Shown: positions 1-4,548 of the stretch, in pieces | How positions within the stretch are numbered: the first letter of the stretch is position 1 | Layout: every line of letters begins with the position of its first letter | From: Coriobacteriaceae bacterium | GTDB taxonomy: Bacteria > Actinomycetota > Coriobacteriia > Coriobacteriales > Eggerthellaceae | Reading direction: 5' to 3' | DNA: 6,250 bases | Assembly (NCBI GenBank): GCA_004555335.1 | Contig: SFII01000080.1 | Coordinates: 1 to 6,250, forward strand | The notes under the pieces: model-generated | The model's input: only the letters and a program-made list of their open reading frames with translations | Database searches by the model: none | What the model was told of the DNA's origin: nothing | Made by a program: the position numbers and the translations under genes

Positions 1-1432
1 CTTCTTTCAGCCTCTTCAGGTAGTCTTTGGTCTCCTTTGCTACCACGCCGGACAGCGCGATAAGCGCGATCATGTTCGGCAGTGCCATAAGGCCGTTCAC
101 GATGTCTGCAATGGTCCAGACGGCAGCAACGGTGAAGTAGGGTCCGGCGAACACGCACAGGATGTATACCCAGCGGAATGCCAGGATGCCCTTCTTCTTC
201 CTGCTGCCGATCAGGTATTCCAGGCAGCGCTCGGAATAGTAGTCCCAACCAAGAATGGTGGTAAATCCGAATACTACCATGCATGCCATCAGCAGGAAAG
301 AGCTTACCTCTGCGGGGAAGGGCAGGCCCTGCTGGAATGCGTAGTTGGTGATCTGAACGCCCTGCAGGCCCAGGTCGGGGGACCAGGCGCCGGTAACCAC
401 GATGCACAGTGCGGTCATCAGGCAGACGACGATGGTGTCGATGAAGGTACCGGTCATGGAGACCAGGCCCTGGCGCACAGGCTCCCTGGTCTGCGCCGCT
501 GCAGCTGCGATGGGTGCAGAACCCAGGCCGGCTTCGTTGGAGAAGATGCCGCGGGCAACGCCCTTCTGCATGGCGACGATGATGCTGCCCACGATACCAC
601 CGGTGACGGCTGCGGGGTTGAATGCCGCGTAGATGATGGTGCCCAGGGCTTCGGGAACCTTGGTGATGTTCAGAACCAGGATCAGGATGGCGCAGCCCAA
701 ATAGACCACGATCATGGCGGGTACGACCCTGGAGGCAACGGCTGCGATGCGCTTGATGCCGCCGATCAGGACGCTGCAGACCAGCACGGCCAGCAGTGCA
801 CCGCCGATGACGACGGACCAGCTGATGGCGCGGCCTGCAACGACCAGGCCTGCGGTACCTGCGGGATCGAAGTTGGGATCGAAGAAGGTCTGGATAGCAC
901 CGGTGATGGAGTTCACCTGGGTGAAGGTGCCGATACCCAGCAGGCCAACCAGGCAGCCGAAGATGGCGAACAGAACGGCCAGCCACTTCCATTTCTTGCC
1001 CATGCCGCGCTCGATGTAGTAGAAGGGGCCGCCCAGCACATGGCCGAACTTATCGACCGTGCGGTACTTGACGGCGAGCAGGCCTTCGGCGTACTTGGTT
1101 GCCATACCCACAACGGCTGCCACGATCATCCAGAACACCGCACCGGGACCGCCGGTTGCGATTGCGGTTGCAACGCCTACGATGTTGCCGGTACCGACGG
1201 TTGCGGAAAGCGCGGTGCACAGTGCGGCGAAGCTGGAAAGCTCGCCTGCAGCGCCCTTTTCGTTCTTCCACATGTAGCGCAGTGCGCGGAACAGGTTGCG
1301 GAACTGCACGCCACCGGAACGGATGGTGAGCACAAGTCCGCCGCACAGGATGAGTGCCATCAGCGGCACGCCCCATACGAAGTCGTCGATGGCGACCAGG
1401 ATGTCGTTAAATGTCGCGAAGAAGTTCTCCAT
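1..1432 (-). CDS. AGCS-family sodium:alanine/glycine symporter (partial, C-terminal end off left edge)
   Basis: This is a secondary transporter of the cytoplasmic membrane that imports alanine and/or glycine with Na+ (alanine or glycine:cation symporter family). The 477 visible codons stay open to the window edge, so only a short C-terminal tail can be missing, given the usual family length of about 450-500 residues. Family marks seen: the conserved TALSATVGTGNIVG block at residues 73-86, GGPFYYIERGMG at 134-145, and NEAGLGSAP at 299-306, with hydrophobic membrane segments throughout. The ATG at 1432-1430 is preceded by a perfect AGGAGG seven bases upstream, and the N terminus (MENFFATFNDILVAIDDFVW) is typical of the family. 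It is divergent from the HAD gene. Codon choice is strongly biased (AAC, ACC, CTG, GGC/GGT, and GCA for about 28 of some 60 alanines by hand count), which suggests high expression. Family assignment is very secure; alanine versus glycine preference cannot be read from the sequence. Confidence 0.96.
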   Translation of the reverse strand, partial: MENFFATFNDILVAIDDFVWGVPLMALILCGGLVLTIRSGGVQFRNLFRALRYMWKNEKGAAGELSSFAALCTALSATVGTGNIVGVATAIATGGPGAVFWMIVAAVVGMATKYAEGLLAVKYRTVDKFGHVLGGPFYYIERGMGKKWKWLAVLFAIFGCLVGLLGIGTFTQVNSITGAIQTFFDPNFDPAGTAGLVVAGRAISWSVVIGGALLAVLVCSVLIGGIKRIAAVASRVVPAMIVVYLGCAILILVLNITKVPEALGTIIYAAFNPAAVTGGIVGSIIVAMQKGVARGIFSNEAGLGSAPIAAAAAQTREPVRQGLVSMTGTFIDTIVVCLMTALCIVVTGAWSPDLGLQGVQITNYAFQQGLPFPAEVSSFLLMACMVVFGFTTILGWDYYSERCLEYLIGSRKKKGILAFRWVYILCVFAGPYFTVAAVWTIADIVNGLMALPNMIALIALSGVVAKETKDYLKRLKE

Positions 1433-1439
1433 TCGCCGT

Positions 1440-1445
1440 CCTCCT
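1440..1445 (-). promoter_or_regulatory. Ribosome binding site of the AGCS symporter
   Basis: Read on the minus strand this is AGGAGG, a perfect Shine-Dalgarno core, seven bases before the ATG. It fixes the start codon of the symporter and, with the biased codon use, points to efficient translation. Confidence 0.9.
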
Positions 1446-1514
1446 AGACTGGTGTTCGCGGGTTTACCTTTGAAATGCAACCTGTCCACCATACGCCCGC
1501 AAGTGCCGGATGAG

Positions 1515-1544
1515 GTTATACGGACTTGGCGCCCGCTATATGAA
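1515..1544 (-). promoter_or_regulatory. Candidate promoter for the AGCS symporter
   Basis: On the minus strand TTCATA (1544-1539) and TATAAC (1520-1515) are 18 bases apart. They match the sigma-70 -35 and -10 consensus at 4/6 and 5/6 positions. Transcription would begin near 1508 and give a leader of about 75 nt before the symporter start. An alternative -35-like TTGGCA (1561-1556) lies further upstream, but its spacing to the nearest -10-like TATAGC is only 15. This is a prediction by eye. Confidence 0.35.
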
Positions 1545-1556
1545 AGCATTTATAAT
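1526..1556 (+). promoter_or_regulatory. Candidate promoter for the HAD gene
   Basis: A perfect TATAAT (1551-1556) is preceded by TTGGCG (1526-1531, 4/6 to TTGACA) with a long 19-base spacer. The start would be near 1563, leaving an untranslated leader of about 180 nt before the TTG at 1742. The box lies within a small inverted repeat (GCATT-TAT-AATGC, 1546-1558) and overlaps the minus-strand promoter candidate, so the two directions might compete. This is a prediction by eye. Confidence 0.35.
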
Positions 1557-1615
1557 GCCAATGGAAAAAGCCCAGATAATTGCGTTTTCGCATGGATTAG
1601 CCTCGAAATGCCACG

Positions 1616-1627
1616 AATAGCGCTATT
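1616..1627. promoter_or_regulatory. Perfect 12-bp palindrome, possible operator
   Basis: AATAGCGCTATT is a perfect inverted repeat in the divergent intergenic region, downstream of the + strand TATAAT and upstream of the minus-strand promoter candidate. A site of this shape would suit a dimeric helix-turn-helix regulator. No regulator gene is in the window and no second copy was noticed, so its function is unproven. Confidence 0.3.
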
Positions 1628-1726
1628 AAGAAATCCATATCCCCGAAAACCGCCCGTGCCGTTCGCCTGCGCTCTGCATCCGCTCGCGGACGGTGGTATG
1701 CTTGCGGGGTGTTTCGAATCACCCTT

Positions 1727-1733
1727 GGAAAGG
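1727..1733 (+). promoter_or_regulatory. Ribosome binding site deciding the TTG start of the HAD gene
   Basis: GGAAAGG lies eight bases before TTG 1742, which is good spacing. The upstream in-frame GTG at 1709 has only GCGGG almost touching it, so the TTG is preferred. Confidence 0.6.
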
Positions 1734-1741
1734 CGGGTCGG

Positions 1742-2209
1742 TTGATCGTTTTCGATATCCCGGGCTTTCAGCCCATCGAAGTGGAGCATCTTCTGCTGGA
1801 TTACAACGGAACCATCGCGAAGGACGGCACCATGCCCGAAAGCGTGCGTTCCCTTATCGCCCGGCTTTCCGAAAAGCTGCAGGTGACCGTGCTGACCGCC
1901 GATACCCATGGCACCGTGCGCGCACAGTGCGAGGGCCTGGATGTTCATGTGGAGACCTTCCCCCGTGCGGGCGCCGCGCAATGCAAGCTTGACTATGCAC
2001 AGGGCTTGCAGGGCGGTTCGGCTTGCCTGGGGAACGGCTTCAATGACATATTGATGTTCGATGAATGCGCCCTTTCTATCGCGGTGATGGATGCGGAAGG
2101 AGCGTGCGCAAAGCTCATCCCACATGCCGATATCCTGGTCCGCAGCATGGAAGAGGGTTTGGAAATGCTGCTTGTGCCCGACCGCGTGCGGGCGACCTTG
2201 CGCAGCTAG
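1742..2209 (+). CDS. HAD-superfamily hydrolase, soluble P-type-ATPase-like (COG4087 type)
   Basis: This small cytosolic HAD-fold protein (155 residues from the TTG) resembles the catalytic P domain of P-type ATPases without membrane segments. All four HAD motifs are visible: motif I DYNGT at 20-24, with nucleophile D20 and Asn rather than Asp two residues on; motif II threonine in VLTADTHG at 50-57, resembling the ATPase TGD loop; motif III lysine probably K82; motif IV GNGFND at 97-102. The Asn at D+2 separates it from ordinary HAD phosphatases, where that Asp is the general acid. Proteins of this type usually begin with a short strand then an IPG turn, and the TTG start reproduces this (MIVFDIPGF) next to a good Shine-Dalgarno. 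A GTG at 1709 would add 11 residues. The physiological substrate is unknown; regulatory or phosphatase roles are possible. The next gene lies 149 bases downstream on the same strand. Confidence 0.85.
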   Translation: MIVFDIPGFQPIEVEHLLLDYNGTIAKDGTMPESVRSLIARLSEKLQVTVLTADTHGTVRAQCEGLDVHVETFPRAGAAQCKLDYAQGLQGGSACLGNGFNDILMFDECALSIAVMDAEGACAKLIPHADILVRSMEEGLEMLLVPDRVRATLRS

Positions 2210-2232
2210 CGCACGGTTTGCCGCACTGGTGG

Positions 2233-2280
2233 GGTGCGCTGCTGGCGGGTTGCGTTGCTGGAGAGGTGCGTTGCCGCGTG
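2233..2280 (+). repeat. Three imperfect 16-bp tandem units
   Basis: The spacer after the HAD gene contains three adjacent 16-base units at 2233-2248, 2249-2264 and 2265-2280, all built on a G(G/T)TGCG(C/T)TGC core with diverging ends. They lie between a stop codon and the next gene. They may be a decayed tandem duplication or only a G+C-biased spacer. No function is evident. Confidence 0.4.
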
Positions 2281-2322
2281 CGTGGCGCGGTTTTCCGGAG
2301 CCGAATGCGGTGCCGGATGGAG

Positions 2323-2337
2323 CGCTCCAATGGAGCG
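2323..2337 (+). other. Small hairpin upstream of the Fe-S protein gene
   Basis: CGCTCC (2323-2328) and GGAGCG (2332-2337) form a 6-bp stem with an AAT loop. They overlap a perfect 10-bp palindrome, GGAGCGCTCC, at 2319-2328. The stem ends about ten bases before the Shine-Dalgarno and no T-run follows, so it is not a terminator. It could influence translation initiation of the next gene or be chance. Confidence 0.3.
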
Positions 2338-2358
2338 GAAAAAGGGAAGGGGAGCGTC

Positions 2359-3240
2359 ATGCTTCGTTTGGATAACTTCGTCGAAGACGCGTGCAGGCTG
2401 TTCGCCGATCGCCAGGACAACATCATGGAAGTGCCCGCCAGCCTGATGGCTCGTGCGGCGACGGAGGATTGTCCCGAACCCCAGTCGAAGACCATGCAGG
2501 TATTCGCCCCCGTGCTGGTGGGCGTTGCCGCTGCGGATGATCCCATCTTCCGGGAATTCTGCGAACCCCATGTGATCGGCGAGGGCTTTATCCCTCCTTC
2601 CGAATGGCTGGATGGCGCTGCGAGCGTGATCTCGGTGTTTTTCCCCTTCGCGAAGGACGTGTGCATCACTAACCGCCATCCTGGCGAGGCATCGCCCGAG
2701 TGGCAGTATGCGAAATACCGCGGCACGCAGCTGATCGGCGCTTTCTGCACGCAGCTGTGCGAAGAGCTGCGCGAAGCAGGTTGGGAGGCGCTCATGCCGG
2801 TGGCGAGCGAGCGCTTCGGTTTTTCCCAGAACCCCTGCGAATGCGGTGGCGAAGCGGACTTCGAGGTATGCAGCGCCTGGTCGGAGCGCCATGCGGCATA
2901 CGCCTGCGGCCTGGGCACCTTCGGGCTTTCGCGCGGGCTCATCACCCGAAGCGGCATGGCGGGCAGGTTCGGAAGCGTTATCACTACCGCGCCCATCGAG
3001 CCTACGCCGCGCGAGTATACGGACATCTATGAATGGTGCACCTTCTGCGGCGCTTGCGTGAAGCGTTGCCCGGTCGATGCCATCAGCCTGATGGACGGCA
3101 AGCGCAACACCCTGTGCTCCGATTGGTGCCATGCCTTGCCGGACGGGTCGGTCTACGGAGACGCCTGCGGCAAGTGCCAGGTGGGCGTGCCTTGTTCCAC
3201 GCGCAAGCCCGTTTCACTGAGACCTAAGCCGCGCAGGTAG
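2359..3240 (+). CDS. QueG-like / reductive-dehalogenase-like double 4Fe-4S cluster protein
   Basis: This is a 293-residue protein of the superfamily that holds epoxyqueuosine reductase (QueG) and reductive dehalogenases. The family signature region RHAAYACGLGTFGLSRGLIT lies at 178-197. A textbook ferredoxin motif follows at 227-238 (C227, C230, C233, C237-Pro), then a second cysteine group at C253, C257, C270, C273 and C279, suggesting two 4Fe-4S clusters. No Tat signal or membrane segment is seen, so a cytosolic redox enzyme is likely. Many homologues are labelled epoxyqueuosine reductase, but this protein is shorter than typical QueG, lacks the C-terminal HEAT-like region of long forms, and has no queuosine genes nearby; its substrate is unknown and I withhold the symbol. 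The ATG at 2359 follows AGGGGAG (2348-2354). An in-frame ATG at 2317 would add 14 residues and is less likely. Several cysteines outside the cluster motifs (C130, C134, C160, C162, C171, C183) stand out. Confidence 0.82.
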   Translation: MLRLDNFVEDACRLFADRQDNIMEVPASLMARAATEDCPEPQSKTMQVFAPVLVGVAAADDPIFREFCEPHVIGEGFIPPSEWLDGAASVISVFFPFAKDVCITNRHPGEASPEWQYAKYRGTQLIGAFCTQLCEELREAGWEALMPVASERFGFSQNPCECGGEADFEVCSAWSERHAAYACGLGTFGLSRGLITRSGMAGRFGSVITTAPIEPTPREYTDIYEWCTFCGACVKRCPVDAISLMDGKRNTLCSDWCHALPDGSVYGDACGKCQVGVPCSTRKPVSLRPKPRR

Positions 3241-3256
3241 CGGGCGAAAGCCCGCT
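3239..3256 (+). other. GNRA-capped hairpin overlapping the stop codon
   Basis: AGCGGGC (3239-3245) and GCCCGCT (3250-3256) form a 7-bp stem closed by a GAAA tetraloop, and the stem begins inside the TAG stop of the Fe-S protein gene. No T-run follows (TTAGCC), so it is not by itself a classic terminator. It may protect the transcript 3' end or assist the strong terminator about 30 bases downstream. Confidence 0.55.
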
Positions 3257-3283
3257 TAGCCGGTAACGATTCCATATGTATGA

Positions 3284-3316
3284 AAAAGGGCTGCGGGAAG
3301 ATCCCGCAGCCCTTTT
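3284..3316. terminator. Strong bidirectional rho-independent terminator
   Basis: GGGCTGCGGGA (3288-3298) pairs perfectly with TCCCGCAGCCC (3302-3312) around an AGA loop. The stem is extended by AAAA (3284-3287) against TTTT (3313-3316), for a 15-bp perfect stem. The plus-strand transcript ends in TTTT and the minus-strand transcript in TTTTT. It lies between two convergent units, so it should terminate both the Fe-S protein gene and the ligase/membrane-protein operon. Confidence 0.93.
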
Positions 3317-3411
3317 GTTGGGCGGATGTTCTCCTTGGCGCGCTTGGGCGCCATATCCACCCGCCGTTGTTGTGCGTTCTGTGCCGCAGCTGGGCTGTTG
3401 AGTATGGCGCC

Positions 3412-4548
3412 TTATGCGGTTGCTGCGGTGCTTTCCTGCCCGCATTCCTTCCGCTTGGCCTTCATCGCCATCCAGAGTTTCGCGAATTGCAGGGAAACGA
3501 TTACGATGGCGAAGCTGGTCAGCCAGTACTTCCATTCGTTGAGCATCGCGTACTGCTGCAGGCCCAAGTCGCCGATCAGGTACTCTAGCCAGCACACGCA
3601 GATCCACTGGCAGGTGTAATAGGGGATGATGCCCTTCGATGTGCGTACGAACCATGCCAGGGCCCTGCTGCCCTGAATCTTGATGGCAATCTTATGGGTT
3701 AGGGTGGCAGCGAAGAGCAGGGTCGAACCGACCAGGGCCACGTTGGGAATGTCGGTGATGTAGCTGTTGGCTGGGGAAGCGTAGACCAGCAGCAGGTCTT
3801 GGCCGCTCGCAATTACCGCAACTGTCGTGACGGCGAAGACCGCGGCAGCAACGGGCATCATTTTTTTCATACCCTGCCAACGGGCCTCATCACCGTCCTT
3901 GCTCTTGAACCAGCTGCCGTAGGCGTAGCCCAGAGCAGGGAAGATCAGCCAGGTGAGCAAGGGGAAGCAGCTGTACTCGTTCATCCAGAACAGCCTTCCC
4001 ATCAGGCGGTTTTGGATGGTCTCTTCCGGATTCGCGAAGAAGTACGGCAGCACGTACGCGCCAACGACCAAGGCTGCCGCCGCGATGGCGAGGATCTGCT
4101 TGGGGGAAAGGCGCAGCTTCCTGAATAGGGCGAAGCTGAGGAAGCACAGTCCCGCGAAGTCGTAGATGTCGCAGCCAGCGAGGTCGTAGATCCATTCCGT
4201 GCTGAGGGTGAATTCCCCTGCGGCGATTGATCCGAAGAGTGTATCAGGCAAGAAGAGGCGTCCCACGTTCAGCAGCATGCCCATTATCAGCAGTTCGACG
4301 CCGCGTCGTGCCAGTTCTCCCGGGGTCGAATGGCGGGTGAACACCATGTTCGCACCCATGCAGGCCATGAACAAGGGGGCGCCGAATGCGCTCAGAGCCA
4401 GAAGGAAAACGTGCGATTCCAGAAAGCCCGGTGGCAGGATTCCCACCAGATCGCCTTCTTCGAGTACGTGCACGAAGGGCAGGCCCAGGATAGATATGGC
4501 GCGTCCGATGTCGAATTCCGCGAAGCGCGTACGCTGTTGCTGCGCCAT
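3412..4548 (-). CDS. Multi-pass membrane protein, acyltransferase-like (HGSNAT/DUF418/AT3 type)
   Basis: This 378-residue integral membrane protein has roughly nine or ten hydrophobic segments, judged by eye near residues 14-28, 46-68, 82-98, 128-142, 151-171, 192-212, 230-247, 267-285, 305-325 and 340-361. It has no N-terminal secretion signal. The start FAEFDIGRAISILGLPFVH (9-27), with an Asp-x-x-Arg and a His 12 residues after the Arg in the first helix, resembles the opening helix of membrane acyltransferases (acyltransferase-3, DUF418, HGSNAT catalytic families). Its ATG immediately follows the TAA of the acyl-CoA ligase gene, and its Shine-Dalgarno (GAGGTGG) lies inside that gene's end, so translation is probably coupled. 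The context supports transfer of an acyl group activated by the ligase to a lipid, glycan or other acceptor, but acceptor and sidedness are unknown. The membrane topology is clear; the enzyme class is a moderate-confidence inference, and a transporter or unknown membrane protein is the alternative. Confidence 0.72.
   Translation of the reverse strand: MAQQQRTRFAEFDIGRAISILGLPFVHVLEEGDLVGILPPGFLESHVFLLALSAFGAPLFMACMGANMVFTRHSTPGELARRGVELLIMGMLLNVGRLFLPDTLFGSIAAGEFTLSTEWIYDLAGCDIYDFAGLCFLSFALFRKLRLSPKQILAIAAAALVVGAYVLPYFFANPEETIQNRLMGRLFWMNEYSCFPLLTWLIFPALGYAYGSWFKSKDGDEARWQGMKKMMPVAAAVFAVTTVAVIASGQDLLLVYASPANSYITDIPNVALVGSTLLFAATLTHKIAIKIQGSRALAWFVRTSKGIIPYYTCQWICVCWLEYLIGDLGLQQYAMLNEWKYWLTSFAIVIVSLQFAKLWMAMKAKRKECGQESTAATA

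Larger units (their letters stand above)
1433..1741. other. Divergent intergenic region between symporter and HAD gene
   Basis: This stretch of about 300 bases separates two divergent genes and is visibly richer in A+T than the coding DNA around it, notably at 1511-1640. I see no convincing ORF. It holds a + strand TATAAT, a possible minus-strand promoter, a perfect 12-bp palindrome at 1616-1627 and a small TGCG-TTTT-CGCA hairpin at 1581-1592. Because AGCS genes often follow glycine riboswitches, I looked on the minus strand for the conserved riboswitch core and did not recognise one. Confidence 0.7.

Noticed and set aside
1433..1741. Glycine riboswitch upstream of the symporter
   Set aside because: AGCS genes often have one, but I could not identify its conserved core or tandem aptamer layout on the minus strand; a covariance-model search would settle it.
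1550..2125. Minus-strand ORF of 191 codons across the HAD gene and the intergenic region
   Set aside because: Its translation shows no motif and most of it mirrors the HAD coding frame, which has intact catalytic motifs and a ribosome binding site.
2319..2337. Terminator between the HAD and Fe-S genes
   Set aside because: The stem is only 6 bp, lacks a following T-run, and sits just upstream of a Shine-Dalgarno.
2115..3132. Two long minus-strand ORFs of about 300 codons opposite the Fe-S protein gene
   Set aside because: They lie antisense to a gene with clear Fe-S and family motifs, have Arg/Ala/Ser-rich translations without recognisable domains, and are expected from G+C-rich codon positions.
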